Below, one piece after another: positions 35,163-43,931 of a DNA stretch of 64,000 bases. This stretch comes from Bin87 sp963666865 (GTDB taxonomy: Bacteria; Chloroflexota; Dehalococcoidia; Lucifugimonadales; UBA3495): NCBI GenBank assembly GCA_963666865.1, contig OY763072.1:3348001-3412000 (forward strand), in the 5' to 3' direction. Every line of letters starts with the position of its first letter. The first letter of the stretch is position 1. The notes below the pieces were generated by a model. That model saw only the letters and a list, made by a program, of their open reading frames with translations. It did not search any database and was not told the origin of the DNA. The translations under genes were made by a program, and so were the position numbers.

Positions 35163-36515
35163 CTAATTTCCGTCTCCGGCGCTGGCCGCCGGCTGGGGAG
35201 ACCGGGTTTCCGTGCCGATCCACCGGCGCTGGCCGCGTGCCGGCGGCCGGGGCCGCGTGCAGAGGAGGAACGCCAGGGCGCTGACCAGGTACATCGGAGT
35301 GAAGGTGGCCAGCACCAACCAGTAGGATTCGGTAAGCCGATATACGATCCCGGCAAAAAGGGGCGACGCGAAAAGGCCGATATTCATGAAGAGGCTCATA
35401 AAGCCCATCAGCGTGGCGAACCGGCCGCGCCCAAAGTAGTCGCTGAGCATCAGCCAGTTGACGGAAGTGATGCCTTCCACCACGGCGATGCCGATTACGA
35501 AGGCCAACAGTCCGACTACGCCCGGCCCGAGCCACAGACCCCACATACCCACCGCTCCGATGGCCATGCCGCCGGCCAGCATCAGGTTGGAGCGGAACTT
35601 GCCCGTGGTCACGCCCAGGATGAAGCGCAGGGGAATGCCCAGGAAGAACATGGCCGCGACCCAGGCGGCGGACTCGTCCTCGGACAGGCCGCGCTCCGCC
35701 ATCATGGCGAAAATATGGACGAGCATTCCGTTGGTCACCGTTACCCGCATGAACGCGCCCACGGACATCAGCCAGAAGGCGCGGGTACGGATGGCCTCCT
35801 TGAACGTGAAGCTGACCTCGGCGCTGCCGGAGTTGCGACTCCGCGGCCCGCCGCTGCTTTCGGCGGCGTTAGCCACGGGCGGGTCTCCGTCCGGGCGGAG
35901 GCCCATATCCTCGGGACGGCTGCGGATGATGAAGGACGCGGGCAGGGTGAGCGCAAGGATGCCCACGCCCGTCCAGATCAGGGTTTGCCGCCAGCCCAGC
36001 CACTGGATGCTTTCGTTGAGCAGCGGCACGATCAAGGCCCCACCGCCGGCAAAGGCCGTCATCAGGGCGGACATGGCCACGTGGCGACGGCGTATGAACC
36101 ACTGGTTCACGCCGGCCATGAGGGTTTGTCCCAGTCCCGCCGACTTGCCCAGGGAGATCACGCCGGCGAAGAGGATCATCAGCATCCAGTAGGAGTTGAC
36201 CTGGGATAGCAGAATGACACCGACGCCCACCGTGATGCTGCCCGCGAAAACCATGGGCCTGGCGCCGAAGCGGTCCACCAGCCACCCGACGGCCGGCCCG
36301 GCGACGCTGCCCTCGGCGCGGGCCAGGCTGAACACCAGGGACATCTGGTCGCGGGTCAGGCCCAGGGAAGACTCGATGGGCAACAGAAACCTGGGGAATC
36401 CCTGGGAGATGGAGCCGTTGCCGAACATCCCCAGAATAGATGCGGCGGCAACGATCCACCATCCGTAAAAGATGCGAGGTTGCCGCCGCTCTTCATTATT
36501 TTCAATATTTGCCAC
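35163..36515 (-). CDS. Major facilitator superfamily transporter (monocarboxylate/oxalate-formate antiporter-like)
   Basis: A 450-residue, twelve-helix MFS protein. IFYGWWIVAAASILGMFGNGSISQGFPRFLLPIESSLGLTRDQM is typical of the monocarboxylate-porter/OFA group, as is AGPAVGWLVDRFGARPMVFAG. The start is GTG at 36515, only a few bases after the expected transcription start of the promoter at 36524-36552, so the mRNA may be leaderless. Substrate likely a small organic acid, but unproven. Confidence 0.88.
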   Translation of the reverse strand: MANIENNEERRQPRIFYGWWIVAAASILGMFGNGSISQGFPRFLLPIESSLGLTRDQMSLVFSLARAEGSVAGPAVGWLVDRFGARPMVFAGSITVGVGVILLSQVNSYWMLMILFAGVISLGKSAGLGQTLMAGVNQWFIRRRHVAMSALMTAFAGGGALIVPLLNESIQWLGWRQTLIWTGVGILALTLPASFIIRSRPEDMGLRPDGDPPVANAAESSGGPRSRNSGSAEVSFTFKEAIRTRAFWLMSVGAFMRVTVTNGMLVHIFAMMAERGLSEDESAAWVAAMFFLGIPLRFILGVTTGKFRSNLMLAGGMAIGAVGMWGLWLGPGVVGLLAFVIGIAVVEGITSVNWLMLSDYFGRGRFATLMGFMSLFMNIGLFASPLFAGIVYRLTESYWLVLATFTPMYLVSALAFLLCTRPRPPARGQRRWIGTETRSPQPAASAGDGN

Positions 36516-36523
36516 GGACTACT

Positions 36524-36552
36524 ATTATAATTTGATTGGTCGGCCGGGTCAA
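36524..36552 (-). promoter_or_regulatory. Sigma-70 promoter of the MFS gene
   Basis: On the minus strand TTGACC (36552-36547) and TATAAT (36529-36524) are separated by 17 bp. Transcription would begin about 36517, next to the GTG start codon at 36515, which points to leaderless translation. Confidence 0.7.
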
Positions 36553-36607
36553 ACTCGCGTTGTTTCCATAGCTGTTCAGATTTAAAGTGCTTGTCTCACA
36601 CCAAAAC

Positions 36608-36705
36608 CGTCATACCGGCGAAAGCCGGTATCCAGGAAATCCTTGCCATGCTCACGATAGCCGATATGTGGGCTTCCTGGGTTCCTGCTTTCGCAGGAAC
36701 GACGG
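36608..36705. repeat. Inverted-pair intergenic repeat, family B
   Basis: Left half CGTCATACCGGC-GAAA-GCCGGTATCCAG (36608-36635) and right half CTGGGTTCCTGC-TTTC-GCAGGAACGACGG (36677-36705). It lies in the 309-bp gap between the MFS promoter and the 3' end of the nitronate monooxygenase gene. The rest of this gap (36553-36607 and 36706-36824) shows no gene. Confidence 0.8.
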
Positions 36706-36824
36706 GTTTCCCACCAGGGATCCTGTGGACTCTGAACAGGTGCTTGGAAACCAGTAACTGTTTGCGGCAAGCCCGTTGACATCTATGGCCTCGGCTTTCC
36801 GCCACCGCGCAGCTCCCACGCCGG

Positions 36825-37778
36825 TCATTGGAGGATATTCTCAGCGTTTTCACAGATTTCGCGCAACACGTGGTCTGCTGGCCGAATGGCCTGGATCTGA
36901 CCGACGCCCTGGCCCATATACACCGACGCCGACTCCGGGTCTTCGCGCGCCCGGGCCTGGGCGACGTCCGAGGCCAGCTCTTCCCGGCGGGCCAGCACCT
37001 CGGCGTCCCGACCGTGCCACTCCCGCACCAGACGATTGCGGTACACCCGGCCGGCGATGCCCGGCGGCCAGGGGTCGTCGCCCAGCAGGTCATAGAGGTT
37101 GGTGAAGATGGTGTCCTGTCCGCCCGACAGCAGGATACGTTCCTTGAAGGGTTGCGGCACTTCCACCGCCTCCGGGGTGGCGAGAAATGCCGTGCCCAGG
37201 GAAGCGCCCTGGGCGCCGGCGGTCAGCGCCGCCGCGAAAGCGCGCCCGGAGGTAATCCCTCCGGCAGCCAGCACCGGCACATCGGGAAACTGTTCCACCA
37301 GATCCACCAGAAGGGGCAGCAGATTCATCTCGCCGGTATGACCGCCGGCCTCGTTGCCCTGGGCCAGCAGCACGTCCGCGCCGGCGTCCACGGCGATACC
37401 GGCCGCCTCCGAGGACTGAACCTGGCAGATCGTGATCGCTCCGGCGTCCTTAGCCCGCTCCAACCACGGGCGTGGGTCGGCGAAGGAGAAGATCACCACC
37501 GGCGGCCGCTCTGCCAATGCGATCTCGAAATTCTGCGGGGACGGTTCAATCAGTTGGGTGATGAAACCCACGCCGAAGGGCCGGTCGGTTTGGGACCTGA
37601 CATACCGAATTTGCTCCCGGAACCAGTCCGGACCGAAACTGTTGCTGCCGCCGAAGGTGCCCAGCCCGCCGGCCAGCGAGACCGCCGCCGCCAAGGTTCC
37701 GCCGCTGTGATTGCTCATGGGAGCGGATATGATGGGGTAGTCCAGGCCGAGCAGGTCGGTGAAACGGGTTTGCAGCAT
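36825..37778 (-). CDS. Nitronate monooxygenase / 2-nitropropane dioxygenase family protein
   Basis: A 317-residue FMN-dependent TIM-barrel protein. It has MLQTRFTDLLGLDYPIISAPMS, LAQGNEAGGHTGEMN (phosphate-binding and active-site loop) and VLAAGGITSGRAFAAAL. It oxidises alkyl nitronates with O2; some homologues have other roles, for example enoyl-ACP reductase FabK. It follows ubiD by 7 bp, so both are cotranscribed. Confidence 0.9.
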   Translation of the reverse strand: MLQTRFTDLLGLDYPIISAPMSNHSGGTLAAAVSLAGGLGTFGGSNSFGPDWFREQIRYVRSQTDRPFGVGFITQLIEPSPQNFEIALAERPPVVIFSFADPRPWLERAKDAGAITICQVQSSEAAGIAVDAGADVLLAQGNEAGGHTGEMNLLPLLVDLVEQFPDVPVLAAGGITSGRAFAAALTAGAQGASLGTAFLATPEAVEVPQPFKERILLSGGQDTIFTNLYDLLGDDPWPPGIAGRVYRNRLVREWHGRDAEVLARREELASDVAQARAREDPESASVYMGQGVGQIQAIRPADHVLREICENAENILQ

Positions 37779-37785
37779 CGCGGGA

Positions 37786-39249
37786 TTACCCTGGGATAAT
37801 GTCGTCCAGCCCCAACTCGGACCAGCGCTGGGAAACCTGCTCCCGAATTTCGTCGCTCATCTCAATGTCTGGCGGCCATTCCCGGTAGTAGCCTTCCTGC
37901 GGCCCCTTGCGGGTGGCGTCAATGCCCACCTTGCTGCCGAAACGGGGAGTAGGCGAGGCCACGTCCAGGTCGTCAATGGGGCCGTCCACCAGCACCAGGT
38001 CGGTAGCCGGGTTGATGTTGTTGGCGACGCGCCAGGCCACTTCCGACGGGTTTTGAACGTCCACGAAGTCGTCCACCACGACGATAACCTTGGTCAAGCT
38101 GAGCAGGCCCAGGCCCCACAGGCCGTACATCACCTTGCGGGCGTGGCCGGGGTATTCCTTCTTCATGGACACCAGAACCAGATTGTGGAAGATGCCTTCG
38201 GCCGGCATATTGATGTCCACCACCTCGGGCAGGATCAGGCGGATGAGCGGCATAAAGACTCGCTCGGTTACCTTGCCCATCCAGTAGTCCTCGGTGGGCG
38301 GCCGGCCCACGAAGGTGGTGGGGTAGATGGGGTTGTGGCGGTGGGTGATGGTGGTTACGTGAAACACCGGGTACGGCTCGGCCAGGGAGTAGTAGCCGGT
38401 GTGGTCGCCGAAGGGGCCCTCCATCCGTTCCTCGCCGGGCGCGACGTAGCCTTCCAGCACGATTTCGGCGTGGGCAGGCACCATCAAATCGACGGATATG
38501 GCCGGCGTGAGTTCGACGCCGGCGTCCCGGATGAAGCCGGCCAGCACCATCTCGTCAATATCCGGCGGCAGTGGCGCGGAGCCGGTCCAGATTGACGCCG
38601 GGTCGCCGCCCAGGGCCACCGCCACTTCCAGTTTCTCGGCGCTGGCCCGGTAGTGTCGCGCGCCCACCTTGTGGGTTTGCCAGTGCATCCCCGTGGTGTT
38701 GCGGTCGAACACCTGCATCCGGTAGATGCCGTAATTCTGCGTGCCTGTATCCGGGCCCTTGGTGATGACCAGGGGCAGGGTGATGTAGGGGCCGGCGTCC
38801 AGAGGCCAACACTTGATGATGGGCAGGCTGTAGAGGTCAACGTCCTCGCCGGTGAGGACCACCTGCTGGCAGGGCGCGTTGCGGACGGCGCGGGGCTGGT
38901 AGGAGCCGACGTGAACCAGGCGGCCCAGAGTGCGCAGCTTGTTGACCATCCCCTGGGGTGGGCCGCCCTGCACCAGCTCGACCATGGCTTCCAGCCGGCT
39001 GGCCAAGTCGTCGGCGTCGTCAACTTCCAACGCCCAGTTCATGCGCCGTTGGGAGCAGAACAGGTTGATGGCCACGGGCATATCGTGGCCAATCACGTTT
39101 TCGAAGAGCAGGGCCGGGCCATCGGCCCGCAGGAGTCGGTGGGCTATCTCGGTTATCTCCAGCTCCGGGCTGACCGGAGCGGAGACGCGGAAAAGATCGC
39201 CTTTGCTTTCCAGAAAGGCGATGAATTCACGCAGGTCGCGGTAGGGCAT
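37786..39249 (-). CDS. UbiD family (prFMN-dependent) decarboxylase
   Basis: A 487-residue UbiD-family protein: MPYRDLREFIAFLESKGDL, LLFENVIGHDMPVAINLF, EGPFGDHTGYYS, HRHNPIYPTTFVGRPPTEDYWMG. These enzymes use prenylated FMN for reversible decarboxylation of aromatic or alpha,beta-unsaturated acids. No ubiX-type prenyltransferase gene is in the window. Its neighbours (nitronate monooxygenase, F420-type protein) suggest xenobiotic or aromatic catabolism rather than ubiquinone synthesis, but that is inference. Confidence 0.92.
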   Translation of the reverse strand: MPYRDLREFIAFLESKGDLFRVSAPVSPELEITEIAHRLLRADGPALLFENVIGHDMPVAINLFCSQRRMNWALEVDDADDLASRLEAMVELVQGGPPQGMVNKLRTLGRLVHVGSYQPRAVRNAPCQQVVLTGEDVDLYSLPIIKCWPLDAGPYITLPLVITKGPDTGTQNYGIYRMQVFDRNTTGMHWQTHKVGARHYRASAEKLEVAVALGGDPASIWTGSAPLPPDIDEMVLAGFIRDAGVELTPAISVDLMVPAHAEIVLEGYVAPGEERMEGPFGDHTGYYSLAEPYPVFHVTTITHRHNPIYPTTFVGRPPTEDYWMGKVTERVFMPLIRLILPEVVDINMPAEGIFHNLVLVSMKKEYPGHARKVMYGLWGLGLLSLTKVIVVVDDFVDVQNPSEVAWRVANNINPATDLVLVDGPIDDLDVASPTPRFGSKVGIDATRKGPQEGYYREWPPDIEMSDEIREQVSQRWSELGLDDIIPG

Positions 39250-39303
39250 CGCTGCTGGACCAACTCAGAGCCCGTACCGGCCAGGGATGCCGGAACTCCG
39301 GCG

Positions 39304-39612
39304 TCAGGAGTTGCGCATCCGGTTGAAACAGTCGCTGCAATAGACCGGGCGGTCGCCGCGAGGCCGGAAGGGTACCGTGGCGTCAACGCCGCAGTTGCTG
39401 CAGACGATGGGGAACGATTCCCGGGGGCCGCCGTAGTCTCGACCTCCGCCGCCGCCGTCGCGGGGCTGACCCCGACGGGCATTGCGGCAGGAGACGCAGC
39501 GCTTGGGATAGTTGGTGAAACCGCGCGAGGCGTAGAATTCCTGTTCGCCTACGGTAAAGAGAAACTCGGCGCCGCAATCGCTGCACTCAAGGGTCAAATC
39601 GGAAAGAGCCAC
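39304..39612 (-). CDS. Two-part CxxC zinc-ribbon protein
   Basis: A 102-residue protein with two zinc-ribbons: LECSDCGAEFLFTVGEQEFY...KRCVSCRN (zf-trcl-like) and VCSNCGVDATVPFRPRGDRPVYCSDCF, joined by a Gly/Arg-rich linker (RRGQPRDGGGGGRDYGG). The second ribbon is widespread in Chloroflexota. Likely nucleic-acid binding. The GTG at 39612 has GGAGG 8 bp upstream, which is better than an upstream ATG at 39651 lacking one. Confidence 0.82.
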   Translation of the reverse strand: MALSDLTLECSDCGAEFLFTVGEQEFYASRGFTNYPKRCVSCRNARRGQPRDGGGGGRDYGGPRESFPIVCSNCGVDATVPFRPRGDRPVYCSDCFNRMRNS

Positions 39613-39797
39613 AATTAATCCTCCGGCGGGATCGGTAATCACGATGCACACATCTTGGTCTGATTTCGTCGGGCACAGTGACTTCGATACCCAAGGAACG
39701 CGGACCGGCGCAACCTATTCTTATCCCACTATACTTGCAACCAACGCCGCAAGCAACGACTTTGGCAACATTTCGCGCACAATCCTGCTGCTGACAG

Positions 39798-40232
39798 CTA
39801 CGCAGGCTCGGCCAGGAACACCGGGATCTTCCGGGTGGTGCGGCCCTGGTATTCCTCATACGGCGGGAAGGCCGCCACCGCAATGTCCCACAGCCGGGCC
39901 CGTTCCGCGTCGTCCTCAACCTCCCGCACCCGCATCGCGTACACTTCGGCCTCGTCCCGGATCTCCACGCTGGCGTCGGCGCGCAGGTTATAGACCCACA
40001 CCGGATTGCGAGGGGCGCCGCCCATGGAGGCGACCAGCACGTAGTTGTCGCCATCCTTGACCCGCATCAGCGGCGTTTTGCGTATGGCCCCGGTCCGGTT
40101 GCCTCGGTTGGTGACGATGATGACGGGTAGGCCGGTTTCGCGCAGGGTGGTTCCCTCCGTGCCACCACTTCCCTCGTAGATCTCAACCTGTTCCCGGACC
40201 CAATCCCTGGTTGACGGCATGTACTCTGGCAT
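39798..40232 (-). CDS. Deazaflavin (F420)-dependent nitroreductase family protein (DDN type)
   Basis: A 144-residue split beta-barrel protein of the DDN family: LPVIIVTNRGNRTGAIRKTPLMRV, GAPRNPVWVYNLRADASVEI, and EYQGRTTRKIPVFLAEP. DDN-type proteins bind coenzyme F420 and reduce nitro groups or quinones. GGGAGGA lies 8 bp before the ATG. This fits the luciferase-like genes in pointing to an F420-using organism. Confidence 0.9.
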   Translation of the reverse strand: MPEYMPSTRDWVREQVEIYEGSGGTEGTTLRETGLPVIIVTNRGNRTGAIRKTPLMRVKDGDNYVLVASMGGAPRNPVWVYNLRADASVEIRDEAEVYAMRVREVEDDAERARLWDIAVAAFPPYEEYQGRTTRKIPVFLAEPA

Positions 40233-40345
40233 CGGTCATTCCTCCCGATTACGTTTGACGCATCATAACCCGAACCCGCGTCACCTTGTCCATCCCGGCA
40301 CGGCAAAACCCGGTATAATGCCCGCGCAATTTACTGGAGGCTCCC

Positions 40346-41989
40346 ATGGACGGTAAGACCGCATTCGCCAATATCCTGGCCCGAGAGGGCGTGGACGTCG
40401 TTTTCTGCTTCCCCAACAATATCTTGATCGACGCCTGCGCTGCCGCCGGCATCCGCCCCATCATCTCCCGCATGGAGCGCACCGCCGTCAACATGGCCGA
40501 CGCCTACAGCCGGGTGAACAACGGCAACAAGAACGGCGTGGTTATCGTCCAAGGCGGGCCGGGCATTGAAAACGCCTTTTCCGGCGTGGCCCAGGCCTAT
40601 GCGGACTCGTCGCCGCTGCTGATGGTGCCCAACCATCCGGGGACCCGCCGGCAGGGAATGTCGTCGGATTTCGACGCCGCCCGCAACTACCAGGGCGTTA
40701 CCAAGTGGGCCGATTCGGTCAACCACACCGACCGGATACCGGAAATGATGCGCCGGGCCTACACCCAGCTGCGCACCGGCCGGCCCTGTCCAGTGCTGGT
40801 GGAGATGCCCAACGACGTGCTGGCCGGCGAAATCTCCGAGGAGCAATTCCTGTACCAGCCACAGCGCAAGCGCCGGTCGGCCGGCGACCCCCGTGATGTT
40901 TCTCGCGTCGCCGAACTGCTGGTCAACGCCCGCCGGCCGGTCATCTATGCCGGTCAGGGCGTCCTTTACGCCGAAGCCACGCCGGAGCTGGTGGGATTGG
41001 CCGAGTTGCTCAACGCTCCCACCATGACAACCACGCTGGGCAAGAGCGGGTTCCCGGAGAACCACCCGCTGGCCCTGGGCGCCGGGGGCAACACCGGCAC
41101 CCGTATGGTGGGCGAGTTCCTGGCCAAGAGCGACGTGGTGTTCGGCATCGGCACCAGCTTCCAGAAGACCCTGGCCTCGGCGCCGGTGCCGGCCGGCAAG
41201 ACCGTTATCCAGTCCACCATCGACGAGAAGGACCTGAACGGCGAGTACCCGCTGGAAGAGATCATCGTCGGCGACGCCAAGCTGGTGCTGGGCCAGCTGA
41301 TTGAGGAAGTGAAGGACCGCTTGGGCGCGGACGGACGGCGCGGCGACCAGTCGGTGGCCGAGGAGATCCGGCAGGTGCGGCGGGAGTGGCTGGCCGAGTG
41401 GATGCCCCGGCTGTCCAGCAACGACGCGCCCATCAGCCCCTATCGCGTGGTGTACGAACTCAACGCCCGGCTGGACAAGGCCAACAGCGTCGTCACCCAC
41501 GACTCCGGCAACCCTCGCGACCAGATCGTACCCTTCTACGCCGCCACCACGCCTCGGGGCTACATCGGCTGGGGCAACTCGACGCAGCTGGGCAGCGGCC
41601 TGGGCTATGCCATGGGGGCCAAGGTGGCCTTCCCGGAGAAGACGTGCGTGAACCTGATGGGCGACGTGGCGGTGGGCATGGCCGGCACCGACTTCGAGAC
41701 GGCGGCCCGTGAAAAGCTGGGCATCATCACCGTCATCGTCAACAACGGCGCAATGGGCGGCTACGAAAAGAACATCCCCATCGCCACCGAACGCTACGGC
41801 ACCAAGTACGTCACCGGCGAGTACGCCCGCATGGCCGAGGCCCTGGGCGCCTACGCGGAGCACGTGACGGACCCGGCCGAGGTTGGCCCGTCCATCGAGC
41901 GGGCAAAGGAGATTTCGGCGACCGGGCAGCCCTGCGTCCTGGAAATCATCACGCGGGAGGAGCCGGTGTTTTCGCAGTACTACCACTGA
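40346..41989 (+). CDS. Thiamine-diphosphate-dependent enzyme (acetolactate synthase-like)
   Basis: A 547-residue enzyme with the three-domain ThDP fold. The catalytic glutamate is in ISRMERTAVNMADAY (about residue 44). The ThDP-binding motif is GDVAVG at about 438, ending at NNGAMGG (about 467). It has the general layout of acetolactate synthase, oxalyl-CoA decarboxylase or benzaldehyde-lyase relatives. GGAGG precedes the ATG and a TATAAT lies at 40314-40319. Substrate not assignable. Confidence 0.88.
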   Translation: MDGKTAFANILAREGVDVVFCFPNNILIDACAAAGIRPIISRMERTAVNMADAYSRVNNGNKNGVVIVQGGPGIENAFSGVAQAYADSSPLLMVPNHPGTRRQGMSSDFDAARNYQGVTKWADSVNHTDRIPEMMRRAYTQLRTGRPCPVLVEMPNDVLAGEISEEQFLYQPQRKRRSAGDPRDVSRVAELLVNARRPVIYAGQGVLYAEATPELVGLAELLNAPTMTTTLGKSGFPENHPLALGAGGNTGTRMVGEFLAKSDVVFGIGTSFQKTLASAPVPAGKTVIQSTIDEKDLNGEYPLEEIIVGDAKLVLGQLIEEVKDRLGADGRRGDQSVAEEIRQVRREWLAEWMPRLSSNDAPISPYRVVYELNARLDKANSVVTHDSGNPRDQIVPFYAATTPRGYIGWGNSTQLGSGLGYAMGAKVAFPEKTCVNLMGDVAVGMAGTDFETAAREKLGIITVIVNNGAMGGYEKNIPIATERYGTKYVTGEYARMAEALGAYAEHVTDPAEVGPSIERAKEISATGQPCVLEIITREEPVFSQYYH

Positions 41990-42019
41990 GAAAATCTTGC
42001 TGACTGGCTCACAGCAGGA

Positions 42020-42048
42020 TGGACGGCAAACCCGTGATATGCTATAAA
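42020..42048 (+). promoter_or_regulatory. Extended -10 promoter of the unknown three-gene cluster
   Basis: TGCTATAAA (42040-42048) is an extended -10 element, with TGGACG (42020-42025) 17 bp upstream of the hexamer. It lies about 30 bp before the first gene of the cluster, downstream of the ThDP enzyme stop at 41989. The cluster therefore probably has its own transcript. Confidence 0.55.
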
Positions 42049-42077
42049 TCGGCAACTCAATCAGGAGGCAGTAGCAA

Positions 42078-42749
42078 ATGCCCGCTACGCTACGGGACGT
42101 AGTGAGCGCGAATTTGGTGTTGGTTGGAGTCGGCTTGCTAAATGAGCCGGACGAAGTTGAGCGGTTCAGAAACGAGCTTGACACCGACCTGCGTCTGGAA
42201 GTTGGCCTCGTTACCAACATCCCATCGGGTCTAACAGAACCAAGCCGAACGCTTACATTGAACCGGGAGAGGATAGCCCTTAGCTTGTCCTCATCGCGGT
42301 CAACAATCGCCCGTGAGTACCCTGATAGGTCAGACTTAGCACGGCTGGCCCAAATCGCCGCGTTGGCGATAGGCAGCACTAGTTGGGCTGATCAGACTAT
42401 TCAGGCGTTTGGGTACAACGTTGAGATGGTTTTCGACCAGAGTTCTGGCCAGCCGTCGATACGTTACATTGGCGAGCGCCTATTTGGTCAGCAATCGTTT
42501 GGCAAAGTAGGATGGGGCCTCTCTGGTGGAACGGGCCAGCTAATCTTCATTGGCGATGACAGCCAATGGACAATCACTGTACGTCCCCAGCCTGGTGACG
42601 TGGCTACCACAAGGGTGCTCTTGGCACTGAATTTGCACAAAGACGAGCAGCGATTACCTGACAAAAACGAGATTAGAACCTCACTTGAAGAAGCATGGAA
42701 TGAGGCAGTGTCGTTCATGAACAGCTTGGATGAGCGTGGGACATCATGA
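42078..42749 (+). CDS. Unknown protein, first gene of a three-gene cluster
   Basis: A 223-residue protein with no domain I recognise. It begins PATLRDVVSANLVLVGVGLLNEPDEVERF. It has SRTLTLNRERIALSLSSSRSTIAREYPDRSDLARLA in the middle and LNLHKDEQRLPDKNEIRTSLEEAWNEAVSFM at the end. The mixed strand/helix pattern suggests a globular cytoplasmic protein with no signal or membrane helix. AGGAGG lies 9 bp before the ATG. Its stop overlaps the next start (ATGA), so the two proteins are probably made in equal amounts. GC content is lower than in the flanking enzymes, consistent with horizontal transfer. Confidence 0.7.
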   Translation: MPATLRDVVSANLVLVGVGLLNEPDEVERFRNELDTDLRLEVGLVTNIPSGLTEPSRTLTLNRERIALSLSSSRSTIAREYPDRSDLARLAQIAALAIGSTSWADQTIQAFGYNVEMVFDQSSGQPSIRYIGERLFGQQSFGKVGWGLSGGTGQLIFIGDDSQWTITVRPQPGDVATTRVLLALNLHKDEQRLPDKNEIRTSLEEAWNEAVSFMNSLDERGTS

Positions 42750-43468
42750 GAACGATTAGCACAATCGAACCAGTTGATGACCGTTTGGCGCCAAGCGTAC
42801 GGCTGTCCGAACTTGCCGCCGCAGGCCAAGACATTGGATCCCCCGATCACATCGTAGTGTGCTTTGGCGGCGTAGGCAGTGCCGATTGGCGTTGCGTTAC
42901 AGTGCCTGATGGTGTCATTTGGAGACACCACAGTGCCAGCGGACAGTCAATGCGGTTTGTAGTATTCCGCGCTTCATCTCCGCTGGTTGGGGTGGCCCAG
43001 TACCCTGGGTACGCAAGTCCAGACTGGTCTTCCACCATCGGCTTCGACCTGTTGCACTTTGAACCGCCGCCGACGGACGATTTTGGGACGTCTACAGCGA
43101 TAATCCAATCAGAGTGGCTCTTCGACCCACACACCATATCCAACCGTGGTAAGGATTCAGAGATTGAGCTACACCCGGCAGTCCAAGAGTTCGCTCTGGG
43201 TGTTGGTAATGTGCAGCCATCCGACCGCGTTGTAGCCATCGCGTCGCGTATCGTGCAGGAAGTTCTAGAACGCACGGCGGACTCCGAAATTTCGGTGGAC
43301 GTTGACGGCGCGTTGTCTTTCGTCCTGCGGCTGAACGATGGTCGCTTGGTTTTAGCGGAACTGAACCTGGATGGTGTCATCGATGCCAGCAGATACGACG
43401 ATGAGCAAGGCGCGAACGTCAAGCGTTTCCCCCGGTCAACAGCGGAAGACTTGATAAAGCTTTTCTAG
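42746..43468 (+). CDS. Unknown protein, second gene of a three-gene cluster
   Basis: A 240-residue protein without a recognisable family. The first half is beta-rich (PDHIVVCFGGVGSADWRCVTVPD, SSPLVGVAQYPGYASPDW). The C-terminal module is ISVDVDGALSFVLRLNDGRLVLAELNLDGVIDASRYDDE, a small beta-sheet pattern I have the impression of seeing in hypothetical proteins of mobile islands. It starts inside the stop of the first gene (ATGA overlap). No catalytic motif is evident. Confidence 0.7.
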   Translation: MRTISTIEPVDDRLAPSVRLSELAAAGQDIGSPDHIVVCFGGVGSADWRCVTVPDGVIWRHHSASGQSMRFVVFRASSPLVGVAQYPGYASPDWSSTIGFDLLHFEPPPTDDFGTSTAIIQSEWLFDPHTISNRGKDSEIELHPAVQEFALGVGNVQPSDRVVAIASRIVQEVLERTADSEISVDVDGALSFVLRLNDGRLVLAELNLDGVIDASRYDDEQGANVKRFPRSTAEDLIKLF

Positions 43469-43478
43469 CCACAGCTCC

Positions 43479-43931
43479 ATGCCAGTGCCGGAAGACGACA
43501 TATTGTGCCGGTTCATCCGCCCCAAGGACTGGAGCCGCATACTAAACCGTCCCAAGCCTGGGGCATTCAAACAGGCAGCGCTTTCCGTCTGGCATGATGC
43601 CAGGTTACGTGAGCGTGGCTTCAGTTTGGAAGACCTGCGTATAGACCACCTTGCCGGGCATGGTCAATCGCACCATACGGCTGGAGATTACATTGATTGC
43701 GCTCGTGAAGCCGCGCAAAGAGATGGTGAACCCTTTCAAGTGCAGGTGGAATGGCGTCCGGAAGACCAATACGTAGCAGAGCCCTGGCGCCACTGGCGTT
43801 ATGCCCACGTGCAGGTAGAGGCAATAGAAGGGCCATCGCAGTTCCTCGCCGAGTTCCGTCGAGTGCTTGCGGAAAGATCGCGGGTAGTGATACCACCCGA
43901 CCAGTGTCCTCATTTTCCCTGTGCAGCCTGA
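43479..43931 (+). CDS. Unknown protein, third gene of a three-gene cluster
   Basis: A 150-residue protein: CRFIRPKDWSRILNRPKPGAFKQAALSVWHDARLRERGFSLEDL, then a His-rich centre (HLAGHGQSHHTAGDY) and WRPEDQYVAEPWRHWRYAHVQV. I do not recognise it. The HxGHGxSHH stretch could bind a metal. It starts 11 bp after the second gene and overlaps the halogenase-like gene by 11 bp. Confidence 0.65.
   Translation: MPVPEDDILCRFIRPKDWSRILNRPKPGAFKQAALSVWHDARLRERGFSLEDLRIDHLAGHGQSHHTAGDYIDCAREAAQRDGEPFQVQVEWRPEDQYVAEPWRHWRYAHVQVEAIEGPSQFLAEFRRVLAERSRVVIPPDQCPHFPCAA

Noticed and set aside
40314..40319. Full promoter of the ThDP enzyme gene
   Set aside because: TATAAT is present, but the only -35-like word (TTGTCC at 40286-40291) is 22 bp away.
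40331..42379. A 682-codon minus-strand open frame opposite the ThDP enzyme
   Set aside because: It is the GC-rich shadow of the plus-strand enzyme, has no family-like motif, and the plus frame has a clear catalytic Glu and ThDP motif.
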